64,000 nucleotides of DNA from CAYYMH01 sp964472785 (GCA_964472785.1 CAYYMH010000018.1:17175-81174); one strand, 5' to 3'. Positions 42,748-51,382 are shown, numbered from the stretch's first letter. Program-made: numbers and translations. Notes: generated from the sequence alone by a model not told the origin.

Positions 42748-43968
42748 ATGAATGTGTCCGAACGAGTCCCGATTACGATAATTGGCGCTGGCGTTGTTGG
42801 TTGTGCCATCGCTTATCAGTTATCTAAATTAAATAAAGAAGTATTTGTAATTGAAAAGAATCCCAAAGTCACTTCTGAAAATCAATCGTCGCGCAATTCA
42901 GGAGTTGTCCATGCCGGCGTATATTATCCAAAAGATGAAGGCCCGTTAAAGGGTGAGCTCTGTGTAAAAGGCAACAAATTGCTCTATGATTTTTGCGCGG
43001 AATTTGATGTGCCGAGTCGTCAAACCGGGAAATTAATTGTCGCTGTTAATGAACGCGAATTGCCCTATTTGCAGGACACATTTGACATCGCTTGCGAAAA
43101 CGGTGTTCCTAATGCGAAACTTATCACTGGTAATGAAGCCAAAAAAACCGAGCCCAATGTTCGCTGCTTGAAAGCGGCGCATGTCCCAACTTCCGGTATT
43201 GTGGAAGCAACGCAATTGGTGCATAAATTATACACACTGGCAAATCAAGAGGGAGCATTTTTTTTGACGAACACAAATGTGATTGACATTCGCCCAAAAG
43301 CTGGTTTTTTTGAAATAACGACTCAGTCAGGTTCGCGGACAGAAGTGTTCGAAAGTGAAATCGTGATTAATTCCGCCGGTCTTTACTCGGATGAAATCGG
43401 TAAAATGGTTAATCCGGACCTGCCGTTCGATATTTTGCCGATTCGCGGCGAAGCCGCCAAATTTTACAAAACCAAACGCGAAGATATTTATCATGCCGGT
43501 TTAAATGTCTATCCGGTCCCATTCCCGATTTATCCGGACGGTAGCAGAGCTGAACTTCCGTTTGATGAGTTTAAAAAATTATTTAACGAGAAGAAAGTCG
43601 TCAAAACAGTCGGGGTACATCTGACGCCGACATTTGACATGAAAAACGGAGATTATGAAATCGGAAACGTCGTCACACTGGGACCTGCACCAAAACTGGC
43701 GAAACACAAAGAGGATTATTCAGAGGATTTATTCGAACCCCAATATTATTTTGATTCAGTGAAAAATTTCTTTCCCAATTTAAGAATAGAGGATATTTCA
43801 TTACATCAAGCCGGTATTCAGGCAAAGTTAGTACAGCAATATGATTGGGTCATTCAACCGGACGAAAAGCATCCAAAATTTATCCAATTAATCGGGATCG
43901 ACTCGCCGGGATTAACCGCGTGTCTGTCAATTGCAGATTATGTGCAAGAGATAATTCAGGGGCTCTAA
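42748..43968 (+). CDS. lhgO: L-2-hydroxyglutarate oxidase
   Basis: An FAD enzyme that oxidises L-2-hydroxyglutarate to 2-oxoglutarate and passes electrons to the membrane quinone pool. The 406-residue length fits. The N-terminal dinucleotide fold has G13-A-G15-V-V-G18, and the family signature SSRNSGVVHAGVYYPKDEGPLK contains the His55 region near the flavin. Further motifs are VINSAGLYSDEIG and the C-terminal FIQLIGIDSPGLTACLSIADYV. An in-frame GTG six bases downstream is an alternative start with better Shine-Dalgarno spacing. It stands alone. DadA/GlpA-type oxidases share the fold, but the signature favours LhgO. Confidence 0.92.
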   Translation: MNVSERVPITIIGAGVVGCAIAYQLSKLNKEVFVIEKNPKVTSENQSSRNSGVVHAGVYYPKDEGPLKGELCVKGNKLLYDFCAEFDVPSRQTGKLIVAVNERELPYLQDTFDIACENGVPNAKLITGNEAKKTEPNVRCLKAAHVPTSGIVEATQLVHKLYTLANQEGAFFLTNTNVIDIRPKAGFFEITTQSGSRTEVFESEIVINSAGLYSDEIGKMVNPDLPFDILPIRGEAAKFYKTKREDIYHAGLNVYPVPFPIYPDGSRAELPFDEFKKLFNEKKVVKTVGVHLTPTFDMKNGDYEIGNVVTLGPAPKLAKHKEDYSEDLFEPQYYFDSVKNFFPNLRIEDISLHQAGIQAKLVQQYDWVIQPDEKHPKFIQLIGIDSPGLTACLSIADYVQEIIQGL

Positions 43969-44380
43969 TCTTGTTTGTAACCATATCAGGCTTATGAAAA
44001 ATGCCACCGAGACACAGAGGTCTCAGAGATTTTCTCATAAATTATTTGCGGAAAGTATGTCTTATATGTGATTGAAAAATATTTTCATTAACTATTTGGA
44101 AACAGAATAACATGATGTAATACGTATTCTTCGCATAAATATGAATTCGTTTTTAATGTATGTAACTATAAAAAGATAGTATTCACTGTTTGGCAATCAT
44201 ATTTACAAAAAATGATGGCAATTTTTGATTGAATTTTTCTCCGTGTTCTCTGTGACTCGGTGGCTGAATAGTTACTCTTGTTTTTAAATTGCCGCAGAGT
44301 TTTGGAGTACACAGAGAAAAGATAAAATGTTTTTGAGGTACTTTGCACTTATTCTCTGTGCTCTCTGTGCCTCGGTGGCT
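43969..44380. repeat. Intergenic region with three dispersed repeat copies
   Basis: No gene in 412 bases. Three related fragments occur. At 44003-44019, GCCACCGAGACACAGAG is inverted. At 44239-44275, CTCCGTGTTCTCTGTGACTC then GGTGGCTGAATAGTTAC is direct. At 44354-44380, CTCTGTGCTCTCTGTGCCTC then GGTGGCT is direct. Between the last two is a further inverted piece (CCGCAGAGTTTTGGAGTACA). The last copy ends exactly at the stop codon of the minus-strand gene. Confidence 0.7.
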
Positions 44381-45064
44381 TCAAAAAATGAAAATGGTCA
44401 AACCCGCATTCACACTAAACTGATCCCAGCTTTCTTTTCCCCAGCGATTGCGACCATAGCCTTCTTCCCAATCATCTTCGGTCAAATTGATGATATTTTG
44501 CCGCACTTCCACATCAAGTGTTCCGAATTTACCTAACAACAATCGAAGACCGCCGAGATAGTGATAACCGAATTTGACCTGGTTGAGCAATTCCCTTGAG
44601 CTAATTTCCCGCTCTTGAAATTTCTCTCCGACATTGTCCCAATATTTTTCCTTCAATGTCCGATTCGCTGAGAGAAAATGGAACTGTGCACCGCCGCCAA
44701 AATACACGATCAACTTTTCACCGAACGGTTTAAAATGGAATGTGCCGGATACTGCGGGATAGATATTGTTAATTCGAGTCTTGAACGTTGTATCGTCCTG
44801 CGCAATATTGGTGATTGTCGTGTCCTCGATAGCTCCAAAGAACGTCTGCCCATAACTGACGTCGATTTGGAATCCGGGAATGTAGGCTTCCAAAGAGTAT
44901 CTCAAAAAGATTCTTGAATCGATGCCTTCTGCCAATTCACTTTTAGCGTAGCCGCCGTTCAGTCCCAACGAGATGATCGGATACTCGACAGCTTGAAGAA
45001 AACGAGGCGATAATAATATATTTGCTAAAATCAGCACAACGATCAATAGGTTTAATTTTCTCAT
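44381..45064 (-). CDS. Small outer-membrane beta-barrel protein
   Basis: A 227-residue exported protein; ATG at 45064 follows AAGGA by eight bases. The signal peptide is MRKLNLLIVVLILANILLSPRFLQA. The mature part alternates hydrophobic and polar residues with Gly and aromatic residues (ISLGLNGGYAKSE, LIVYFGGGAQFHFLSA, GYHYLGGLRLLLGKFGTLDVEV) and ends in AGLTIFIF, the terminal-Phe pattern of barrels. It is probably an 8-stranded porin-like or OprF/OmpW-like protein. It lies 33 bases after the CsgG-like lipoprotein gene on the same strand and may act with it. Its stop codon TGA abuts a dispersed repeat. Confidence 0.72.
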   Translation of the reverse strand: MRKLNLLIVVLILANILLSPRFLQAVEYPIISLGLNGGYAKSELAEGIDSRIFLRYSLEAYIPGFQIDVSYGQTFFGAIEDTTITNIAQDDTTFKTRINNIYPAVSGTFHFKPFGEKLIVYFGGGAQFHFLSANRTLKEKYWDNVGEKFQEREISSRELLNQVKFGYHYLGGLRLLLGKFGTLDVEVRQNIINLTEDDWEEGYGRNRWGKESWDQFSVNAGLTIFIF

Positions 45065-45097
45065 AATGAACTTCCTTTCTTTCATCGTGAGCAAAAC

Positions 45098-46570
45098 TTA
45101 AAGCGGTGACACTTCTGATACAATTTTTGACGCCGCGCGCTGAGATAATTTTTTAAGCGCCTGGTTGATCAGTGTCTCTTCTGATGCCGGTGTCTTCGAT
45201 GCTTTCAATTTTCCTCGCTCTGAGCTCGAAAGACTTTTGACAAATTTTTTGGTACAGGTAATCCATTCTGCTGAACTTGTTTCCTGCTCCGACAGAGATT
45301 CGCTGAATACAATTTCACCGGTTTCCACGTTTATCAAACGGTAGCTCAAGGCCACTTCCACGTTTCGTTTGACTTCGTATTCGATATAATTAAAGGGCAT
45401 TTTTTTCTCTCGCTGCACTCCTTTTGCGTCGCGATATCTTTGTTTGTAATGCCCGGTCAACGTCCTTCGTGTCGGCTTTGTTAATTCACTGTTGGTCAAT
45501 GTTACCGAACCGATTGCGATTGTATTTACACCGCTCATTTGCCCAACTTTTACCGCTGTTTTTTCGTCGATGGCTCCGGTTTGAGACAGCGCCTGCTCTT
45601 CAAATATTTTTTGTAAATTCTGCCGATCGAGAAAGACCAGCAAATCATTTTTGTTGAACATAGCTTTAGTCAAAATATTATCCGAGGCAATGGAGCCGAA
45701 TTTTGGTTCTAACCTGGCTGTTTCAAAAGGAAAGACTGCCAGTCTCACGGTAAGTTTATTTTTTATCTCATCGATAAGTTTGTCAGCTTCCGCATGATCA
45801 TTTTTTATTTTTAATGAATGTTTCAACTCCGAAAGCGCCACCTTATATTTTCCCGCTTCGTAAAACTGCCTGCCTTTTTGATAATGACGGTCTGACAAAT
45901 TCTGGCTGACCATGCCTATTTTTTCTGATACGTCCAGAAAATTGGGAACGTATTGCTCCGTCTTTTCGAATCGATCCAGCGCCTCTGTCAGACTTCCCTG
46001 AGCCAGCAATCCATTTGCCTCTCCATAATATTTTTGCGCGAGGGTGCTGTTAATTTTGGCAATATAATTCTCCGAATCTTTGAAGCGTGGAATCAACGTT
46101 TGACATTGTTTTAATTTTTCCAGCGCTGGTTCCCAATCGCTGTTTTGATAGGATTCAACTGCCGCGGCATACACTTCATTCGCTTCATTCAATCTGGACT
46201 GCTTGCTCTTGGATTCGAGGAAATCAAGCTCTTTTTTCGTCGGGAACTCTGTTGAATAGACATTTGCAACCTTTAACAACATTTTGTGTCCATCTTCGGC
46301 AATCTTTGCCACTCGGTTCCAGTCGCTCAATTGCTCAAAATGTTGAATTTTCTGAATCAGATTTTTGTAATATTCGGCAGAAGCCTTGTCCAATATTTGA
46401 ATAACAGAATTATCATTCGGATGTGATGAGAGATGTTTGAGCGCAAATTTTATGGACAGGTCGTATCGTTGATCGCGTTGAGCCCGGATCGCTTTCATTT
46501 TATAGGGAGCACAAGACAGAAGAAGGATAGCAGCCAACAGCAAAACGATGATCTTTGCGTAGGGTTTCAT
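45098..46570 (-). CDS. TPR lipoprotein with CsgG-like domain
   Basis: A 490-residue lipoprotein; lipobox LLLSC at about Cys20, with GGGAGG before the ATG. Residues ~25-280 are tetratricopeptide-type helical repeats (YAAAVESYQNSDWEPALEKLKQC, YGEANGLLAQGSLTEALDRFEKTEQY, GRQFYEAGKYKVALSELKHSLKI). Residues ~285-490 resemble the CsgG/curli-assembly alpha/beta fold: RLAVFPFETARLEP, the DNILTKAMF ... VFLDRQNLQKIFEEQ pattern, VGQMSGVNTIAIGSV, and VALSYRLINVETGEIVFSE. CsgG proteins form outer-membrane secretion channels or LpoB-like regulators of cell-wall synthesis. With the adjacent barrel this may be an export or envelope-assembly pair; the role is inferred. Confidence 0.82.
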   Translation of the reverse strand: MKPYAKIIVLLLAAILLLSCAPYKMKAIRAQRDQRYDLSIKFALKHLSSHPNDNSVIQILDKASAEYYKNLIQKIQHFEQLSDWNRVAKIAEDGHKMLLKVANVYSTEFPTKKELDFLESKSKQSRLNEANEVYAAAVESYQNSDWEPALEKLKQCQTLIPRFKDSENYIAKINSTLAQKYYGEANGLLAQGSLTEALDRFEKTEQYVPNFLDVSEKIGMVSQNLSDRHYQKGRQFYEAGKYKVALSELKHSLKIKNDHAEADKLIDEIKNKLTVRLAVFPFETARLEPKFGSIASDNILTKAMFNKNDLLVFLDRQNLQKIFEEQALSQTGAIDEKTAVKVGQMSGVNTIAIGSVTLTNSELTKPTRRTLTGHYKQRYRDAKGVQREKKMPFNYIEYEVKRNVEVALSYRLINVETGEIVFSESLSEQETSSAEWITCTKKFVKSLSSSERGKLKASKTPASEETLINQALKKLSQRAASKIVSEVSPL

Positions 46571-46663
46571 TGTTTACCTCCCAATAGTTGGTTAAAAAAT
46601 CACCTGAATTTTAAGTATTGGCTTTAATTTCTTATGAATAGAGATGGATCGCATAAAAATAAA

Positions 46664-46689
46664 AAAGTACCACTGGAAGGTGGTACTTT
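46664..46689 (-). terminator. Terminator after rpmB
   Basis: A perfect 10-bp stem (AAAGTACCAC with GTGGTACTTT) and a 6-nt loop are followed on the minus strand by TTTATTTTTAT. It lies 38 bases after the rpmB stop. Confidence 0.85.
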
Positions 46690-46727
46690 CAAATAGGTAG
46701 ATTCATCATTTTTGATAGCGATACCGT

Positions 46728-46919
46728 TTACACAACTTTGGTCACTTTTCCCGATCTAAGACAGCGGGTGCACACATTGGCTCGTTTTACAGCACCATCC
46801 ACTTTGATTTTCATTTTATGTATATTTGGATTGAAACGTCTCTTATTTATATTATGGGCATGGCTAACATGATGACCAACTTGAGGCTTCTTTCCGCATA
46901 TATCACAATGCTTTGACAT
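46728..46919 (-). CDS. rpmB: Ribosomal protein bL28
   Basis: A 63-residue large-subunit ribosomal protein. The zinc-ribbon cysteines C5, C8, C50 and C53 (CDICGK, CTRC) mark the zinc-binding (C+) form of L28. The conserved core GHHVSHAHNINKRRFNPNI is intact. GGGAG lies six bases before the ATG. It is transcribed alone and has its own terminator. Bacteria with a C+ L28 often keep a zinc-free paralogue for zinc starvation, but none is seen here. Confidence 0.97.
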   Translation of the reverse strand: MSKHCDICGKKPQVGHHVSHAHNINKRRFNPNIHKMKIKVDGAVKRANVCTRCLRSGKVTKVV

Positions 46920-47055
46920 AAATTACTCCCTAAATCTTTATCTCTGAATTGACATGATAATTTATTTTTAATTCACAAAAATTGCAAATTGAATTATAAT
47001 GATTTTTTTTCAAAAATGCAAGTAAAAAAAATTAAGATGTATAAACCAAAGGTGT

Positions 47056-47088
47056 ATAAACCAGGTTTCTTAAAGAAACCTGGTTTAT
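47056..47088. other. Perfect 14-bp intergenic hairpin
   Basis: ATAAACCAGGTTTC pairs fully with GAAACCTGGTTTAT around a 5-nt loop (TTAAA). TGTATAAACC also occurs as a direct repeat just upstream. No T run follows directly. It separates rpmB from the next promoter and may be a transcription barrier or a small repeat element. Confidence 0.65.
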
Positions 47089-47127
47089 CTTCAAATTTTA
47101 AAATAATAATTTTAAAAAAAATATCGC

Positions 47128-47156
47128 TTGACTTTTTACCGTGATATTTCTATATT
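47128..47156 (+). promoter_or_regulatory. Promoter of the 428-residue outer-membrane protein gene
   Basis: TTGACT (47128-47133) and TATATT (47151-47156) are 17 nt apart, with the start codon 45 bases downstream. Confidence 0.75.
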
Positions 47157-47201
47157 TTTCATATAATTCAAAAATACAACAACCATCGAAAGGGAATAAC
47201 C

Positions 47202-48488
47202 ATGAAAAAAATGTGCCATCATCTTACAATTGTATTGCTAACGTTACTCTTCACTTTACCAGTATTTAGTCAGAATGCAAGCCCATTCGGCAACAGCGGT
47301 TCACTCACCGGAGCTTTAGGAATGACAGTTATAGACGACCAATCTTATATTACGATTAATTTAACACCCGATATTGCCCTGGGAAAGTTTGGACTCGGCT
47401 TGAATATAAATTTGCTTTACAACACCGAGAATGGTGCTATCCGTCATGAAGACTGGGATGAAAATTATGACTGGGCGCGATTAATCCGCTATGTTCGTTA
47501 CGGACGCAAAGGAAATAAATTTTACAGCAAAGTCGGTACCCTGGATCATGCACGTCTGGGCCATGGCTTTATTATGAATTATTATACCAATGAAGCCAGT
47601 TACGATGAACGTAAAATCGGACTCGTTTTTGACATGGATTTTGGCACAGCAGGATTTGAAACGGTGACGAATAATCTGGGTCGATTTGAGGTGTTTGGAA
47701 TTCGTGGTTATGTCAGACCGTTACAACGTGTACTGGATATTCCGATCATCAAAAATTTGACCTTTGGAACAACTTATGTCATGGATGTTGATCCCGATGA
47801 AAATCGGAATACGCATGATGGCGTTTTTGAATACGGGTGGGATGTGGAATTACCGCTTATTACGCTGCCGATGTTTCGCACTTACACCTATTACGACTGG
47901 GCAAAAATTGCCAACTTTGGTTCCGGTTCAGCGGTGGGTATCGCCGCTGATCTGCAGCTCATTGCCGGTGTGGCAGAGGTAACTGCTCGCCTGGAACGTC
48001 GATTATTAGGAAAAGAATTTATACCTTCTTACTTTAACGCTTTTTACGAAATCAATCGCTATCGTCCGTTGGAAGGCGGCGATATTTATCGTTTAGATGC
48101 AACATTACCCACAATTCAGGATGAAACAAAAGGAACGTTTGGCGAACTTGCCGGTCATATTTTAAATACGATCACCTTAGTCGGGAATTTCCAACGACTG
48201 GACGGAGAAAAAAATAGCGGCGTGATGCACCTCGCTGCGGAAACCAAGCAAAACATTCCCACAATTGCATTGCAAGCAACTTATGATAAAATCGGCATCG
48301 AAACCCTGAACAATGCGTTCACGCTGGATGATCAGTCAATGGCTCGCGTCGGTATCGGCTATAAAGTGAAACCGTATTTACTCCTATTTTTAGATTATAT
48401 TTACACATTCCAGTTTAATGAAGAGAAGAATAAATACGAAGCACAAAAGAGATATTCGCCCAGAGTGGCTTTTGTTTATAATTTCTGA
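47202..48488 (+). CDS. Outer-membrane beta-barrel protein
   Basis: A 428-residue exported protein with signal peptide MKKMCHHLTIVLLTLLFTLPVFSQ. The mature chain is rich in amphipathic strands and aromatic girdle residues (FGLGLNINLLYN, KFYSKVGTLDHARLGHGFIMNYY, PYLLLFLDYIYTFQF) and ends in VAFVYNF with the terminal Phe needed by the BAM complex. A 16- or 18-stranded porin-like channel is likely; I do not recognise a specific family or substrate. AAAGGG precedes the ATG, a consensus-like promoter lies upstream and a strong terminator follows, so it is a monocistronic and probably well-expressed gene. Confidence 0.78.
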   Translation: MKKMCHHLTIVLLTLLFTLPVFSQNASPFGNSGSLTGALGMTVIDDQSYITINLTPDIALGKFGLGLNINLLYNTENGAIRHEDWDENYDWARLIRYVRYGRKGNKFYSKVGTLDHARLGHGFIMNYYTNEASYDERKIGLVFDMDFGTAGFETVTNNLGRFEVFGIRGYVRPLQRVLDIPIIKNLTFGTTYVMDVDPDENRNTHDGVFEYGWDVELPLITLPMFRTYTYYDWAKIANFGSGSAVGIAADLQLIAGVAEVTARLERRLLGKEFIPSYFNAFYEINRYRPLEGGDIYRLDATLPTIQDETKGTFGELAGHILNTITLVGNFQRLDGEKNSGVMHLAAETKQNIPTIALQATYDKIGIETLNNAFTLDDQSMARVGIGYKVKPYLLLFLDYIYTFQFNEEKNKYEAQKRYSPRVAFVYNF

Positions 48489-48518
48489 TCATAAAAGTTT
48501 GATTTATGAAAAATATTT

Positions 48519-48561
48519 GCTGAACACTTGATGCGGCTCTAAATCAAGTGTTCAGCTTTTT
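48519..48561 (+). terminator. Strong terminator after the outer-membrane protein gene
   Basis: A perfect 14-bp stem (GCTGAACACTTGAT with ATCAAGTGTTCAGC) and a 10-nt loop are followed by TTTTT. Confidence 0.92.
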
Positions 48562-48588
48562 CATATTACCACTATTATTTGTTCGCCG

Positions 48589-49305
48589 ATGAATATAATT
48601 CGTATAAATCATTTCAACACACTCATATCAAATATTTTCATTGATCTCTGTCACTTCTTTTTACCACGGTTTTGCATTATTTGCCAGACGACTCAAATTG
48701 AAACTGACACATCTGTCTGTAAAAACTGCTGGTCACAAATCCCGGCGATTGATCGTGATGAGTATATCACGAATATTGTTCATAAGCAAATTCAAGACGA
48801 TTGCTATTTTAATAAATCCATTGTTGTCTGGAGTTTTAGTCCGGAAGTTCAAACCATCATCCATTATTTAAAATACATGGATTTTCGACAACTTGCCAAA
48901 ATCATTGGCAAAGCGATGGGTGAAAAATTAATCCGATTCGGATCATCACCGAAAGATACGATACTGATACCCGTACCGCTGCACCGAACAAGAATTCGGG
49001 AGCGCGGATACAATCAAAGTGAATTGCTGTGTCAGGCTATTTATGAAGCTACTGGTTTGCCATTCTCCGATAACATATTAAAAAGAATCCGCTATACCCA
49101 ATCTCAGACTCGACTGACTGCAAAAGAACGGCATCAAAATGTAGCGGGAGCTTTTAAAGCGGTCAGCAAAAAGGAGTTGAATGACAAAACAATATTTTTA
49201 GTGGATGACGTACTGACCACAGGCGCGACGATGAATTCATGCGCCAAAGAGTTGTTTTTGGCAGGTGCAAAAAATATCAATCTGCTTGCTGCGGTGAAAG
49301 CGTAA
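48589..49305 (+). CDS. comF: ComF-family phosphoribosyltransferase-like protein
   Basis: A 238-residue ComF/GntX-type protein. An N-terminal zinc finger has C29, C32, C44 and C47 (CIIC, CKNC). The C-terminal phosphoribosyltransferase-like domain has VPLHRTRIRERGYNQSELL and the PRPP-binding loop IFLVDDVLTTGATM. In transformable bacteria ComF works with the helicase and PriA-like machinery on incoming single-stranded DNA. comEC is elsewhere in the window, which supports natural competence. The start region lacks a clear Shine-Dalgarno sequence, and the gene begins shortly after the preceding terminator. Confidence 0.92.
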   Translation: MNIIRINHFNTLISNIFIDLCHFFLPRFCIICQTTQIETDTSVCKNCWSQIPAIDRDEYITNIVHKQIQDDCYFNKSIVVWSFSPEVQTIIHYLKYMDFRQLAKIIGKAMGEKLIRFGSSPKDTILIPVPLHRTRIRERGYNQSELLCQAIYEATGLPFSDNILKRIRYTQSQTRLTAKERHQNVAGAFKAVSKKELNDKTIFLVDDVLTTGATMNSCAKELFLAGAKNINLLAAVKA

Positions 49306-49375
49306 AATCAGCATAATTTTGAGAATCTAAATTTTTTTTTAAAACTTCAAAATCATAAAATCAGGGAGTTTACTT

Positions 49376-50776
49376 ATGAAAAAGTATTCTTTTCCAATCG
49401 TTCTTTTAGCAACTTTCATTTTTGTTTTCACCACAAATTCTTACCCTCAGATATCGGGAGAAGGCGCGGTTTCAAAGGATGCATTGAAAAAAATTCAATC
49501 CTCACTGGAATTGGATGAATCAACACGAGCGATGATCAACGCGGTGTCCAACAACAACATTAAGAACCTGGCATATAACCGGGAACTCGCAGGCAAAACC
49601 GATCATTTCTTTCAATATCGTGTGAATGCAAAGGGAATCACAGATCAAAAATCGACTGGTCGCTGCTGGTTATTCACCAGCTTGAACGTGTTGCGTCCTA
49701 AAGTAATTGAGAAATACAATTTAAAAGAATTCTTTTTTTCAGAAAATTATTCGTTTTTTTGGGATCAATTTGAAAAAGCCAATCTATTTTTAGAAGGTAT
49801 CATTAGCACACGAAAAAAAGACCTTGACGACCGCGAGGTTGAATGGCTGTTCAAACATCCGATTCAGGATGGCGGTATTTGGAACTATGCCGTCGGTGTC
49901 CTTGAAAAATATGGTGTCGTCCCGGAGATTGCCATGCCGGAAACGCATAACAGCGAAAATACCGGCATGATGCGTCGTCTGCTCAGTCTGAAGCTGAAAG
50001 AATTCGGACTCAATCTCAGGCAGATGCATGAAAATGGGATGTCGCTTTCTGATTTACGTCAGAAAAAATTGGAAATGATGAAAGATATTTATCGCATGTT
50101 AGTGATCAATCTTGGCGTTCCGCCACAGGAATTTGACTGGCGCTACGAGGATAAAGACGGCAAAATTTCAGAATTAAAAACCTATTCGCCACAACAGTTC
50201 TACCAGGAATTTGTTGGTATCGATTTGAATGAATATGTCCAATTGATGAACGATCCGACCAAACCTTACCACAAATTATACGAAATCCGCTACGATCGAA
50301 ATTTACAGGAAGGTGACAACTGGGTTTTTATAAATCTGCCTACTGATCAAATCAAGCAATTCGCCAAAGCATCGATTCAGGATAATGAAGCCATGTATTT
50401 TGCCTGCGACGTAGGCAAGCAACTTGACAGAGACGAAGGTGTGCTCCAGGTCGGCATTTACGATTATGGAGCGATTTACGGCTTTCCCTTTGGGATGAAT
50501 AAAAAAGAACGTATTCTCACTTTTAGCAGTGGTTCAACACACGGAATGGCATTGATCGGGTATGACGAAACACCAGATGGAAAAATTACACAATGGTTAC
50601 TGGAAAATAGCTGGGGGAAATCAGCCGGACACAATGGTTATCTCACGATGACCGATCAGTGGTTTGACGAATACATGTTCAGGCTGGTCGTAAACAAAAA
50701 ATACGTCTCACATGAGGTACTCAATATTTTGGAACAAAAACCTGCAATCCTTCCGCCCTGGGATCGTATGTTTTAA
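49376..50776 (+). CDS. Secreted C1B cysteine aminopeptidase (bleomycin hydrolase family)
   Basis: A 466-residue papain-like peptidase of the C1B group. The catalytic residues are all visible: Q91 and C97 in DQKSTGRCWLF, H389 in STHGMALIGYDE and N411 in LLENSWGKSAG. Unlike the usual cytoplasmic aminopeptidase C, it has a clear signal peptide (MKKYSFPIVLLATFIFVFTTNS), so it should act in the periplasm or outside. Family members form hexameric barrels and trim N-terminal residues. AGGGAG lies seven bases before the ATG. It is one of several exported peptidases in this third of the window. Confidence 0.94.
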   Translation: MKKYSFPIVLLATFIFVFTTNSYPQISGEGAVSKDALKKIQSSLELDESTRAMINAVSNNNIKNLAYNRELAGKTDHFFQYRVNAKGITDQKSTGRCWLFTSLNVLRPKVIEKYNLKEFFFSENYSFFWDQFEKANLFLEGIISTRKKDLDDREVEWLFKHPIQDGGIWNYAVGVLEKYGVVPEIAMPETHNSENTGMMRRLLSLKLKEFGLNLRQMHENGMSLSDLRQKKLEMMKDIYRMLVINLGVPPQEFDWRYEDKDGKISELKTYSPQQFYQEFVGIDLNEYVQLMNDPTKPYHKLYEIRYDRNLQEGDNWVFINLPTDQIKQFAKASIQDNEAMYFACDVGKQLDRDEGVLQVGIYDYGAIYGFPFGMNKKERILTFSSGSTHGMALIGYDETPDGKITQWLLENSWGKSAGHNGYLTMTDQWFDEYMFRLVVNKKYVSHEVLNILEQKPAILPPWDRMF

Positions 50777-50834
50777 ATTCGAACGCATCAAACTGACATC
50801 AGTCGGTGAACAGTTTGTTCGTTTAAACCTATTT

Positions 50835-50872
50835 ATGGTGCTGAGCTTGGTTTGAAAACCAACCAGCGCCAT
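50835..50872 (+). terminator. Candidate terminator after the C1B peptidase
   Basis: ATGGTGCTG pairs with CAGCGCCAT (one G-U pair) around an inner TTGGTT/AACCAA stem. The tail is TTCTTCT rather than a clean T run. Confidence 0.5.
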
Positions 50873-50964
50873 TCTTCTATCAAGATTCAATTGTTTTTTC
50901 CGATCAATAAACTTAATCGCTTTTATAAAAAAAATGATAATTTTGACGCAATTTTAAATTTTGC

Positions 50965-50993
50965 TTGCATTTGTGGGCTTCAATATCTATATT
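50965..50993 (+). promoter_or_regulatory. Promoter of the SUI1 gene
   Basis: TTGCAT (50965-50970) and TATATT (50988-50993) are 17 nt apart and lie 47 bases before the start codon. Confidence 0.6.
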
Positions 50994-51040
50994 TTATTTT
51001 GTTGTAAAAAGGTTATCGTTGAGCATAGTGGATATGAATT

Positions 51041-51382
51041 ATGAAAAATAAGAAATCAATACTGGTCTATTCAACCGATCCTGATTTGCGAAAAAAAATT
51101 GCTGACGCGGAAAGCAAAACAAATAAAATAGAAAATGTACCGCCGGACAAGCAACACATCAAAGTTCTGCTACAAACAAAAGGTCGAAAAGGAAAAAAAG
51201 TGACTGTTTTAAAAGGCTTTCAGCATGATTCGGAAACCATGTCCGGGATCGCACGTCAGTTAAAAAAAATCTGTAGCACGGGTGGGACTGTCAAAGATCA
51301 GACAATCGAAATTCAGGGTGATCAGCGACAGCATGTTTCGACAAAACTAATGGAAATGGGTTATCACGTACAGGGGAAATAG
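51041..51382 (+). CDS. SUI1/YciH-type translation initiation factor
   Basis: A 113-residue protein of the eIF1/SUI1 fold. The core motif KVTVLKGFQHDSETMSGIARQLKKICSTGGTVKDQTIEIQGDQ covers ~65-105 and matches bacterial YciH proteins, which influence start-codon fidelity. The N-terminal ~45 residues are basic and probably flexible. The Shine-Dalgarno sequence is poor, but a good promoter lies upstream. It is followed after about 100 bases by the subtilase gene on the same strand. Confidence 0.93.
   Translation: MKNKKSILVYSTDPDLRKKIADAESKTNKIENVPPDKQHIKVLLQTKGRKGKKVTVLKGFQHDSETMSGIARQLKKICSTGGTVKDQTIEIQGDQRQHVSTKLMEMGYHVQGK

Noticed and set aside
44166..44348. 60-codon minus-strand frame in the repeat-rich spacer
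   Set aside because: It overlaps two dispersed repeat copies and has no start context or recognisable motif.
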